Below, in pieces: positions 1 to 6,551 of a stretch of DNA of 7,321 nucleotides. The stretch is from Chloroflexota bacterium (lineage in GTDB: Bacteria; Chloroflexota; UBA6077; CF-72). A model generated the notes under the pieces. The model was not told the DNA's origin and ran no database searches. It worked only from the letters and a program-made list of their open reading frames with translations. The position numbers and the translations under genes are program-made. The stretch lies in the NCBI GenBank assembly GCA_019242065.1, contig JAFAWJ010000329.1:1-7321 (forward strand). Direction: 5' to 3'. Position 1 is the stretch's first letter; each line of letters opens with the position of its first letter.

Positions 1-1
1 C

Positions 2-634
2 TGTCAGGACGCGGCCGAAGTCTTCGACACCAAAGCCATGACGCTCGAACAGGTCACGGACATCTACGCCGCACATCCGGACGCGGCCATCGTGCGGCTG
101 CACTCCGGTGATCCGGCCTGGTTCAGCGCGGTTGGCGAGCAGGTCGCCTGGTGCCTGGACCGTGGCCGAGACTTCGAGATCGTGCCCGGAGTCGCCTCAC
201 TCGGAGCCGCCGCCGCGGCGGCCGGCCTGGAGCTCACCGTGCCCGGCGTCTCACAGTCAGTGGTCATGACGCGGCTGGCGCGTCGGACGCGGGCGGGGAT
301 GGGACCCGGCGACGACCTGGTTGCGTATGCCGCGCACGGCAGCCTGATGGTGTTGTTCCTGTCCGCGGGCGACCCCGAGGGCGTGCAGCGCGTGCTGCTG
401 ACGCCGCCGAGTGCCTATACCGAGGACACGCCGACGTTGATCGCCTATCGGGTGAGCTGGCCGGACGAACAGATTGTCTTCACCCGCCTGGGCAACCTGC
501 CGCACGAGCTGACGCAGCGCTCGATCGCGACCTCGGCGTTGATCCTGGTCGGCGATGCGCTCGGGTCGGATCGGCCGCGGCGCCGCAGTCACGTCTACGA
601 CCCCGGCTATGCCCATCGGTACCGGCCCGCGTGA
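2..634 (+). CDS. cobM: Precorrin-4 C11-methyltransferase, 5' partial
   Basis: CobM uses S-adenosylmethionine (SAM) to methylate C11 of precorrin-4, giving precorrin-5, in the cytoplasm. The frame is open from the left edge, and 210 residues are visible. Members of this family are usually about 250-270 residues, so the first 40-60, including the N-terminal GxGPGDP loop, are missing. The ATG at 38 is internal: the residues before it (VFDTKAMTLEQV) already match the family. Recognisable parts in order are the HSGDP loop (bases 101-115), EIVPGVASLGAAAAAAG, the strongly conserved LTVPGVSQSVVMTR, AAHGSL, YRVSWPDEQI and the closing SALILVGDAL with a C-terminal YDPGYAHRYR tail. PGVSQ and the YRxSWPDEQ element separate CobM/CbiF from the other precorrin methylases. 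The stop overlaps the cobL GTG by 4 bases, so the two are probably translationally coupled. Identity is firm; only the start is unknown. Confidence 0.95.
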   Translation, partial: CQDAAEVFDTKAMTLEQVTDIYAAHPDAAIVRLHSGDPAWFSAVGEQVAWCLDRGRDFEIVPGVASLGAAAAAAGLELTVPGVSQSVVMTRLARRTRAGMGPGDDLVAYAAHGSLMVLFLSAGDPEGVQRVLLTPPSAYTEDTPTLIAYRVSWPDEQIVFTRLGNLPHELTQRSIATSALILVGDALGSDRPRRRSHVYDPGYAHRYRPA

Positions 635-1830
635 ACTTGCCGGTCGTGTGTGTCGTCGGTACCCACGGTGGTCAGGTCTTTGGCGCCGCTGCCGCGGCGG
701 CGCTGCGCAACGCGGAGGTGCTGGTCGGTGCCCCTCGCCACCTGGACTTCGTGGAGGCATCCGCCACGCAGCACCGCCGCGCGCTGACGGGTCCACTGAC
801 GGAGATTGTCGAAGCCATTGCAGTCGACCGCGCCGACGGCCGACGGGTGAGCGTCCTGGCCTCGGGTGATCCGGGGTTCTTCGGCATTGTGCGGGTCCTG
901 GCCGAGCGTCTCGGTCGCGCCAACCTCGAGATTCACCCCGCGCCAAGTGCGATCTCGCTGGCGTTCGCGCGAGCGGGTGTGTCCTGGGACGACGCCGAGG
1001 TTATTTCGGCGCACGGCCGGCCACTGGACGCCGCCCTGCTGGCGATGCTCGATAGGCCGAAGGTCGCGGTGCTTACTTCACCGGATCAGCCTCCCGAGCT
1101 CGTGGGTCGGCGCCTGTTGGACGCCGGCTGTGCCGCCCGCGAGGTGATCGTCGCCACACGCCTGGGCGAACCGCGGGAGATGCTGACCTGCACGGACTTG
1201 CACGGTCTGGCGGACGGCAGCTTCGATCCGATGTCGGTCGTCATCCTGCTCGATCCGCACGTCCCCAATCGACATTCTCAGCCTTCGCTGGGATGGGGAC
1301 TGCCCGAGGCCGCCTACGCGCACCGCGCCGGGATGATCACCAAGGCCGAGGTGCGCGCGGTGGCCATTGCCAGGCTCGACCTGCCGGCCGCGGGCGTGCT
1401 GTGGGACGTCGGCGCCGGCAGTGGCTCGGTCGCCATCGAGTGTGCCCGGCTCGCGCCCGAACTCCAGGTGTTTGCCATCGAGCGAGCAGCACAAGACGCG
1501 GCGCGGATTGCCTCCAACGCGCGCCAGCACGGTGTCACGGTCCACGTTGTGGAGTCCGAGGCGCCCGCCGCGTTCGCGGGATTGCCGCGGCCGAGCCGCG
1601 TCTTCGTCGGCGGCGGGGGGCTGGACGTCCTCGAGCGTGCCATCGAGCTGCTCCTGCCGGGCGGTCGCATCGTGGCGACACACGTACTGGTCGAACGCGC
1701 GGCCGCCGCCTGGCGCTTGCTGGGCAACACCAGCCAGGTGTCCGTCGCGCGCGCGACCGCGATCGCCGACGGCTTTCGGCTGCAGTCGGAGAACCCGGTC
1801 TTCGTGAGCTGGGGGCCCGGGGCAGAGTGA
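631..1830 (+). CDS. cobL: Precorrin-6Y C5,15-methyltransferase (decarboxylating), CbiE-CbiT fusion
   Basis: CobL methylates precorrin-6B at C5 and C15 and removes the carboxyl of the C12 acetate chain, giving precorrin-8x. The protein is 399 residues, about the usual length for the two-domain form. Residues 1 to about 210 are the CbiE-type tetrapyrrole methylase, with SGDPG at 78-82 and a closing DPMSVVILLDP strand. After a short linker, residues from about 226 are the CbiT-type Rossmann methylase/decarboxylase, with GLPEAAYAHRAGMITKAEVR and the SAM-binding GAGSGS at 261-266, then an FVGGGG element and the LLPGGRIV strand. The GTG start at 631 overlaps the cobM stop, and the hydrophobic first strand of the domain begins straight after it. 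The frame is open further upstream, but that extension lies inside cobM and is not CbiE-like. The first loop reads GTHGGQ (10-15) instead of the usual GIGxDG. The stop overlaps the cobA GTG. Confidence 0.95.
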   Translation: MNLPVVCVVGTHGGQVFGAAAAAALRNAEVLVGAPRHLDFVEASATQHRRALTGPLTEIVEAIAVDRADGRRVSVLASGDPGFFGIVRVLAERLGRANLEIHPAPSAISLAFARAGVSWDDAEVISAHGRPLDAALLAMLDRPKVAVLTSPDQPPELVGRRLLDAGCAAREVIVATRLGEPREMLTCTDLHGLADGSFDPMSVVILLDPHVPNRHSQPSLGWGLPEAAYAHRAGMITKAEVRAVAIARLDLPAAGVLWDVGAGSGSVAIECARLAPELQVFAIERAAQDAARIASNARQHGVTVHVVESEAPAAFAGLPRPSRVFVGGGGLDVLERAIELLLPGGRIVATHVLVERAAAAWRLLGNTSQVSVARATAIADGFRLQSENPVFVSWGPGAE

Positions 1831-2549
1831 CGGTCTATCTGGTCGGCGCCGGACCGGGCGATCCGGGCCTGTTGACCATGCGCGGGCATCAGTTGCTGCA
1901 GACATGCGACGTGCTGGTCCACGATCGGCTGATCGACCCGGCCATCCTCGAGCTCGCATCGCCTGGGGCCGAGCGAGTCGACGTTGGCAAGGCCGCCGGT
2001 TCGCATCCGGTCTCGCAGTCTCAGATCAACGCGCTCCTGGTCGCGCGCGGTCGCGCGGGCCTGCGCGTGGTGCGACTCAAAGGTGGCGATCCGTTCGTGT
2101 TTGGGCGGGGCGCGGAAGAGGCCGCCGCGCTCGCCGAGGCTGGGATTGACTTCGAGTGCGTGCCCGGCGTGTCGTCGGCCATCGCCGCGCCCGCGGCGGC
2201 TGGCATCCCGCTCACCGCGCGCCACCACGTCAGCTCGTTCACGGTCGTCACCGGGCAGCTGGCGTCGAGCTCCGAGGACAGTGTCGACTGGAAGGCCATC
2301 GTCGCCACCGCTGGCACCCTGGTCATTTTGATGGGCGCCGCGCGCCTGGATCAGATCGCCGCTCGCCTGCAAGACAGTGGATTGGCGGCTGATACACCGG
2401 TGACCGCCGTCACCTGGGCGACGACGCCGCGGCAGCAGGTTGTGCGCGCCACGCTGGGGTCGATCGGCGCGACGAGCATCCAGCCACCGGCCACCATCGT
2501 GGTCGGCGCCCTGGCGGCGTGCGAGCGGTATGCCCTGGAACAGCCGTAG
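1827..2549 (+). CDS. cobA: Uroporphyrinogen-III C-methyltransferase (SUMT)
   Basis: CobA methylates uroporphyrinogen III at C2 and C7 with two SAM molecules, giving precorrin-2, the entry point to the corrin (and siroheme) branch. The 240-residue protein has both SUMT signatures: VYLVGAGPGDPGLLT at 3-17, and LKGGDPFVFGRG at 84-95. Further family landmarks are ECVPGVSSAIAAPAAAGIPLTAR, the LMGAARL segment, and the late TPVTAVTWATTPRQ motif. It is the single-domain form, with no CysG-type dehydrogenase/ferrochelatase fusion, and slightly short for a monofunctional SUMT. The GTG start at 1827 lies in the GTGA overlap with the cobL stop. A G-run (GGGG at 1819-1822) four bases upstream may serve as the ribosome binding site. 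The frame is open far upstream in the shadow of cobL, but the SUMT signature begins right after this GTG. The symbol cobA is used here for SUMT, not for the adenosyltransferase also called CobA in enterics. Confidence 0.96.
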   Translation: MTVYLVGAGPGDPGLLTMRGHQLLQTCDVLVHDRLIDPAILELASPGAERVDVGKAAGSHPVSQSQINALLVARGRAGLRVVRLKGGDPFVFGRGAEEAAALAEAGIDFECVPGVSSAIAAPAAAGIPLTARHHVSSFTVVTGQLASSSEDSVDWKAIVATAGTLVILMGAARLDQIAARLQDSGLAADTPVTAVTWATTPRQQVVRATLGSIGATSIQPPATIVVGALAACERYALEQP

Positions 2550-2550
2550 G

Positions 2551-2555
2551 CCAGG
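2551..2555 (+). promoter_or_regulatory. Possible weak ribosome binding site for cobG
   Basis: CCAGG lies seven bases before the ATG at 2563, in the only true gap of the forward block. It is a poor match to AGGAGG, and its main use is to favour the 2563 start over the ATG at 2530, which has nothing comparable upstream. This is an inference from spacing only. Confidence 0.3.
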
Positions 2556-2562
2556 CTACCCT

Positions 2563-3666
2563 ATGTGTGTGGCGTCGATCCCCACTGGCCACCGGCGCAC
2601 CGGCCTGTGTCCGACGTTTGCCCGACCCAGCCGCCAGCGAGACGGCCTGCTGCTGCGCGTGCCACTGGTCGGCGGGGCGCTGCCTCACGAACACATCGAC
2701 GTGCTCGCGGCCGTCTCCGGTGCGTTCGGCACCGGTGTCGTCGAGCTGACCAATCGCGGCAACCTGCAGCTGCGGGGCTTCGGCGACGCGCACATCCAGG
2801 ACGTGCTCGCCCGTTGCCGCGCGGTGGGGCTGGGGGAGGTCGGCGCCAGCCTGGTGACGGTCTCGCCTTTTGCTGGCACGGCCGAGCACCGACTGCGCGG
2901 CAGGCTCGTGGAGGTATTGGAGACGATCGACGGATTGTCTGAGAAATTCGTAGTGCACGTCGACGACGCCGAGGGCTCGACGGCCGGACGATTGGCCGAC
3001 GCCACGCTGACGCTGGAGGCGCAGGATCGTTGCGCCCTCGCGGTGCGCGGCTGGGGCTCTGCCCGCCTGTCCGTAAGCCGCGCGGTGGATATTGTCGGCG
3101 AGGTCGCGGCCGCCTGCGCGGCGTCGGGGCCGTTCACTCGCGCCAACGAGCTCGAACCCTTGTCTTCGATCAAGTGGCGGCCCACTCCGGTCCAACCCGA
3201 ACGACCACTGTCGCTCGGTGTCGCCGACCGCGTGGACGGCGTTGTGGCAGTCGCGGGTGCCAGACTCGGTCGCCTCGCAGTGCCGCAACTCGCAACTCTG
3301 GGCGACATCCAGCGTCGCTTCGAGCTCCCGCCGGCCCGCGTGACTCCGTGGCGCAGTGTCGCCTTCGTCTGCACCGATGCATCGCAAGGCGCGGCCGTCC
3401 TGGAGCACGCCGCGCAGGCCGGCCTGCTCACCGACCCCGCCGATCCCATGGCCTCCGTCATCACGTGCATCGGGCGCCAGGGCTGCTGGCAGACACAGCT
3501 CGACACCTTCGCCCAGGTCGAGCAGTTGCTTGCCGCGTGGCCATCCGACCTCCAACCGGGTGACCTGGTGCACGTCTCGGGCTGCGATAAATCCTGCGCG
3601 ACCCGCGCCCCGGTCGCGCGCACGCTGATGGGTCGCTCCGACTCGAGTGGGTTCGATCTTCGATGA
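2563..3666 (+). CDS. cobG: Precorrin-3B synthase (O2-dependent)
   Basis: CobG hydroxylates precorrin-3A at C20 and forms the ring-A gamma-lactone, giving precorrin-3B, which sets up ring contraction by CobJ. It needs molecular oxygen and marks the aerobic pathway. The protein belongs to the nitrite/sulfite reductase-like family. ELTNRGNLQLRG at 61-72 is the conserved ferredoxin-like segment. The iron-sulfur ligands are in place: C302 and C308 (CX5C), and C341 and C345 (CX3C in SGCDKSC). With 367 residues it is near the length of mycobacterial CobG and shorter than the roughly 460 residues of the Pseudomonas denitrificans enzyme, with only 22 residues after the last Cys. Start: ATG 2563 is chosen because the usual RxGxCP-like start of the family (RRTGLCPTF) follows shortly after. 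ATG 2530, overlapping cobA by 20 bases, and GTG 2569 are alternatives. The stop overlaps the cobH ATG by 4 bases. Confidence 0.92.
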   Translation: MCVASIPTGHRRTGLCPTFARPSRQRDGLLLRVPLVGGALPHEHIDVLAAVSGAFGTGVVELTNRGNLQLRGFGDAHIQDVLARCRAVGLGEVGASLVTVSPFAGTAEHRLRGRLVEVLETIDGLSEKFVVHVDDAEGSTAGRLADATLTLEAQDRCALAVRGWGSARLSVSRAVDIVGEVAAACAASGPFTRANELEPLSSIKWRPTPVQPERPLSLGVADRVDGVVAVAGARLGRLAVPQLATLGDIQRRFELPPARVTPWRSVAFVCTDASQGAAVLEHAAQAGLLTDPADPMASVITCIGRQGCWQTQLDTFAQVEQLLAAWPSDLQPGDLVHVSGCDKSCATRAPVARTLMGRSDSSGFDLR

Positions 3667-4298
3667 GGACGAGCTACGACTATGTGCGTGACGGGCAGGA
3701 GATCTACCGCCTGTCGTTTGCCACCATCCGTGCCGAGACGGACCTGTCGCGCGTGCCGCACGACGCGCGCGCGATGGTGGTGCGCATGATCCACGCCTGC
3801 GGCATGGTGGACCTCGCGGACGATATTCGCTGTCACCCGGGGCTGGTCGCCGCGGCACGTGCCGCTCTGTCGGATGGCCGGCCGATTCTCACCGATGCAC
3901 GCATGGTTGCCGACGGCGTTATTCGCGCCCGGCTGCCGGCGGGCAACGCCGTGGTGTGCAGCATCGCGGACCCCGACGTCGCGCAACGCGCCGCCAGCCT
4001 GCACACGACGCGTTCGGCCGCCGCCGTCGATAGCTGGATTCCGGACCTCGACGGCGCGGTGGTCGCCATCGGCAACGCGCCAACCGCCCTCTTTCGGCTG
4101 CTCGAGCTGATCGATGGCGGCGGCCCGCGCCCGGCGGCCATCATTGGCGTTCCGGTCGGATTCGTGGGTGCCGCCGAGTCCAAGCGCGCCCTGCTCGCGC
4201 ATCCCGCGCAAATTCCGTTTGTCACGGTGGTCGGTCGACGGGGTGGCAGCGCCATCGCGGCGGCGGCGGTCAACGCCCTGGCGAGTCCGTCCGAATGA
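3663..4298 (+). CDS. cobH: Precorrin-8X methylmutase
   Basis: CobH (CbiC family) moves the methyl group from C11 to C12 of precorrin-8x, giving hydrogenobyrinic acid, the last step of ring formation. The 211-residue protein matches the family in length and all along its sequence. It has the N-terminal YDYVRDGQEIYRLSFATIRAE, then VRMIHACGMVDLADDI with H44 in the position of the catalytic histidine described for the Pseudomonas denitrificans enzyme. GRPILTDARMVADGV follows, then AIGNAPTALFRLLELI, the glycine-rich PAAIIGVPVGFVGAAESK segment, and GRRGGSAIAAAAVNAL near the C-terminus. It has no cofactor. The ATG lies in an ATGA overlap with the cobG stop, and the stop overlaps the cobI ATG in the same way, so cobG-cobH-cobI are probably translated as a coupled set. 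Confidence 0.97.
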   Translation: MRTSYDYVRDGQEIYRLSFATIRAETDLSRVPHDARAMVVRMIHACGMVDLADDIRCHPGLVAAARAALSDGRPILTDARMVADGVIRARLPAGNAVVCSIADPDVAQRAASLHTTRSAAAVDSWIPDLDGAVVAIGNAPTALFRLLELIDGGGPRPAAIIGVPVGFVGAAESKRALLAHPAQIPFVTVVGRRGGSAIAAAAVNALASPSE

Positions 4299-5032
4299 CG
4301 GCCTCCGGGCGTCTGTACGGTGTCGGTGTCGGGCCCGGCGATCCGGAGCTGATGAGCGTCAAGGCCGCGCGTGTCATCGCCTCCACGCGCAATATCGCGT
4401 ATTTCGCGGCGCGCGGCCACTCCAGCATCGCGCGCGGCATCGCCCAGCACTTGCTCACGGACCAGCACACCGAAATCCGCATCGAGTACCCCGTGACCGT
4501 GGAACCTCGCGACGAGCTGCCGGTGCCCTACGAACGCCTGCTGATCGACTGTTACGACGCGGCCGCCGCCCGACTCGGCGCCGAGCTCGACCGTGGCGCG
4601 GACGTGGTGGTCCTGTGCGAGGGCGACCCGCTTTTTTACGGCTCCTACATGTATTTGCACAATCGCCTGGCCGACCACTTTCCCACCACCGTCATCCCCG
4701 GCATTCCGTCGCTGGTCGCGGGATCGGCGGCGATTGCGCAGCCTCTGGCGCGCGGCGACGAGGTGCTCAGCATCCTGAGTGGTGTCATGCCCGAGCCGGA
4801 GCTCACAGGCGCGCTGCGTGCCTCCGGTGCCGCGGCCATCATCAAGCTGGGTCGCAATCTGGAGCGGGTGCGTCGAGCGGTGACCGCCGCGGGATTGCTC
4901 GGTCGCGCGTGGTACATCGAGCATGCCTCAGGTCCGGGTCAGGTGTGCTGCCGGCTGGCCGACGCGGATGCACGGCGTGCACCGTATTTTTCGATGGTCG
5001 TCATTCCCAGCGCGACTGCCGCCGACCGGTGA
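4295..5032 (+). CDS. cobI: Precorrin-2 C20-methyltransferase
   Basis: CobI adds the C20 methyl group to precorrin-2 using SAM, giving precorrin-3A, the substrate of CobG. The 245 residues form one tetrapyrrole methylase unit. The N-terminal GVGVGPGDPELMSVKAARVI (9-28) is typical of CobI/CbiL. CEGDPLFYGSYMYL (from C108, GDP at 110-112) is the CobI-type form of the second loop. VIPGIPSLVAGSAAIAQPL and the late IIKLGRNLERV also fit. The ATG at 4295 overlaps the cobH stop. The TGA at 5030-5032 overlaps the GTG of cobJ, so CobI and CobJ are separate polypeptides here, unlike the single CobIJ protein of mycobacteria. The KLGRN element and the EGDPLFYGS loop argue against CobJ or CobM as the identity. 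Confidence 0.96.
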   Translation: MTASGRLYGVGVGPGDPELMSVKAARVIASTRNIAYFAARGHSSIARGIAQHLLTDQHTEIRIEYPVTVEPRDELPVPYERLLIDCYDAAAARLGAELDRGADVVVLCEGDPLFYGSYMYLHNRLADHFPTTVIPGIPSLVAGSAAIAQPLARGDEVLSILSGVMPEPELTGALRASGAAAIIKLGRNLERVRRAVTAAGLLGRAWYIEHASGPGQVCCRLADADARRAPYFSMVVIPSATAADR

Positions 5033-5808
5033 CCGGCTCAGCAACCGGTTGGCTCGCCGTCGTCGGACTCGGGCCCGGTACCCCGGAGTGGCTGGTGCCC
5101 GAGGCGCGAGAACTTGTCCTCCAGGCGACCGACATCGTCGGGTACGCGACGTACGTCGATCAGCTGCCGATGGAGCTCCGCCAGTCCGCGCGGCTGCACA
5201 CTTCGGACAACCGTCAGGAGCTAGAGCGCGCCCGTGCGGCGCTGGCGCTGGCGGCTGACGGTCGGCGGGTGGCCGTCGTGTCGTCGGGTGACCCGGGCGT
5301 GTTCGCCATGGCGTCCGCCGTCTTCGAAGCCCAGTTCGCTGCCGACGCGGACCCGACCTGGACCTGCGTTGCCGTGCACATTGTCCCTGGCGTGACCGCG
5401 GCCCTGGCCGCCGCCGCGCGCGTCGGGGCGCCGCTCGGCCACGACTGGTGTTGCATCTCGCTCTCGGACAACCTGAAACCGTGGTGGGTGATCGAACGTC
5501 GCCTCGTCGCCGCGCTGGAGGCCGACTTCGTGCTCGCGCTGTACAACCCGGCCTCACGCAGCCGCCCCAGGCAACTGCATACTGCGTTTGGCCTGATCCG
5601 CCAGCGGCGCGCGCCGGCAACGCCGATCGTGCTGGCGCGCGATGTCGGGCGGCCAGACGAGCGCGTCGCGTGCAGCCCCCTCGCCGACGTGGACCTCAGC
5701 TGGTGTGACATGCGCACCGTGATCCTGGTTGGCTCGTCAACCAGCCGCCTGGTGCGCCTTCCCGCCGGCGGCATGCGCGTGTTCACCCCTCGCTCCTACC
5801 CAACCTGA
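5029..5808 (+). CDS. cobJ: Precorrin-3B C17-methyltransferase (ring contraction)
   Basis: CobJ methylates C17 of precorrin-3B and drives loss of C20 from the macrocycle, the ring contraction that defines corrins, giving precorrin-4. The protein is 259 residues, close to the usual length. VVGLGPGTPEWLVPEA begins at residue 11, followed by VGYATYVDQL, the SSGDPGVFAMASAVFE loop (from S85), VPGVTAALAAAARVGAPLGHD, ISLSDNLKPW, and the CobJ/CbiH hallmark ALYNPASRSRPRQL. The C-terminus carries VILVGSSTSRLV and the FTPRSYPT tail (usually TPRGY). The GTG at 5029 lies in a GTGA overlap with the cobI stop. The longer open frame upstream is the shadow of cobH and cobI. The 3' end runs 13 bases past the stop of the convergent cobK gene. 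Confidence 0.96.
   Translation: MTGSATGWLAVVGLGPGTPEWLVPEARELVLQATDIVGYATYVDQLPMELRQSARLHTSDNRQELERARAALALAADGRRVAVVSSGDPGVFAMASAVFEAQFAADADPTWTCVAVHIVPGVTAALAAAARVGAPLGHDWCCISLSDNLKPWWVIERRLVAALEADFVLALYNPASRSRPRQLHTAFGLIRQRRAPATPIVLARDVGRPDERVACSPLADVDLSWCDMRTVILVGSSTSRLVRLPAGGMRVFTPRSYPT
5796..5808. other. Tail-to-tail overlap of cobJ and cobK
   Basis: The cobJ TGA (5806-5808) lies inside cobK, and the cobK TAG (top-strand 5796-5798) lies inside cobJ, so the convergent blocks share 13 bases. There is no gap in which a terminator could sit, and I see no stem-loop with a T-run on either side. Transcripts ending beyond their own stop would be antisense to the partner gene. The overlap is read directly; the consequence is inferred. 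Confidence 0.9.
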
Positions 5809-6551
5809 AGACTCCGGATCCACCGCTCCGCTTCGTCGACGGTTTCGACCCGCGGGAAATCGGGCATCGGTGGCCGTTCCACCATGACCACAGGAACCCC
5901 CAGCTCGCGCGCCGCGTGCAGCTTGGCCACCGCCGCGCGGCCGCCGCTATTTTTACTCACCAGCGTGTCAATAGCGTTGTCAACCAGCAGCGCGCGCTCC
6001 GCCTCGAGCTCAAATGGCCCCCGGTCCAGGACTGCCTGAGCCGATGCAAAGCCGCGCAGGTCCGGCGCTTCGATCGAGCGGACCAGGAACTCCATGCCGC
6101 TGAGGCGTCGAAACGGATCCAGCTCCGTCCGTCCGGTCGTCAGCAACACCCGCCTGGCGCCGATCTGCTCCAACGCACACGCCGCCGCCGCCAGACTCGC
6201 CACCGAATGCCAGCGGTCCGCGTTAGTAGCGTGCCACGCCGGTCGGTAGAGCTTGAGCAGTCCAACACCCGTCTCCGCGCGCGCCGCCGCTGCGTGAAAC
6301 GGCATCGTCGCCGCAAATGGGTGTGTGGCATCCACCAGCACGTCAATCCGCTCGTCGCGCAGGTACGCCACCAGCCCCGCCACGCCGCCGAAGCCTCCGA
6401 CGCGCAGTTGCGCCACGCTCGTCCGCGGCGCAACGGTCCGGCCCGCGAGAGACATCGTCACCCACATATGCGGATCGCTCGACAGTCGCGCCGCCAGCTC
6501 CGACGCCTCAGTCGTACCGCCCAGCAGCAGAATGCGACGTTCAGTCGGCAC
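5796..6551 (-). CDS. cobK: Precorrin-6A reductase
   Basis: CobK reduces precorrin-6A to precorrin-6B with NADPH, using the product of CobF, its neighbour on the same strand. The 251 residues match the CobK/CbiJ family. ILLLGGTTEASELA starts at residue 7, VGGFGG is at 51-56, DATHPFA is at 74-80, LLTTGRTELDPF follows in the middle, and the C-terminal signature SKNSGG is at 199-204, followed by AKLHAARELGVPVVMVERP. Start: the GTG at 6551 (reverse strand) is directly followed by the family N-terminus, and GGAAG sits just one base upstream, too close to be an ideal ribosome binding site. The frame is open for 58 further codons upstream, but they read as Arg/Trp/Ser-rich shadow of cobF. The gene starts within the last 11 bases of cobF, which suggests coupled translation. 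Confidence 0.95.
   Translation of the reverse strand: MPTERRILLLGGTTEASELAARLSSDPHMWVTMSLAGRTVAPRTSVAQLRVGGFGGVAGLVAYLRDERIDVLVDATHPFAATMPFHAAAARAETGVGLLKLYRPAWHATNADRWHSVASLAAAACALEQIGARRVLLTTGRTELDPFRRLSGMEFLVRSIEAPDLRGFASAQAVLDRGPFELEAERALLVDNAIDTLVSKNSGGRAAVAKLHAARELGVPVVMVERPPMPDFPRVETVDEAERWIRSLQVG

Noticed and set aside
151..630. Upstream extension of the cobL frame
   Set aside because: Lies entirely within cobM, is Arg-rich with no CbiE similarity, and the GTG at 631 sits in a typical stop/start overlap.
1314..2372. Long reverse-strand open frames opposite cobL and cobA (also 1078-1959 and 2410-3858)
   Set aside because: Same GC shadow effect. There are no family motifs, and the forward genes explain the region fully.
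2685..4211. Very long reverse-strand open frame (508 codons) opposite cobG and cobH
   Set aside because: High-GC codon bias leaves the opposite strand free of stops. The translation is Arg/Ala/Ser-rich low-complexity text with no recognisable domain, while the forward strand holds two well-matched families.
3833..4924. Reverse-strand open frame of 363 codons opposite cobH and cobI
   Set aside because: Shadow of two firm genes. Its composition is unlike a folded protein.
5762..5771. Perfect palindrome CCGCCGGCGG near the end of cobJ
   Set aside because: It has no loop and no T-run, lies inside coding sequence, and short GC palindromes are common at this base composition. It is not a credible terminator or operator.
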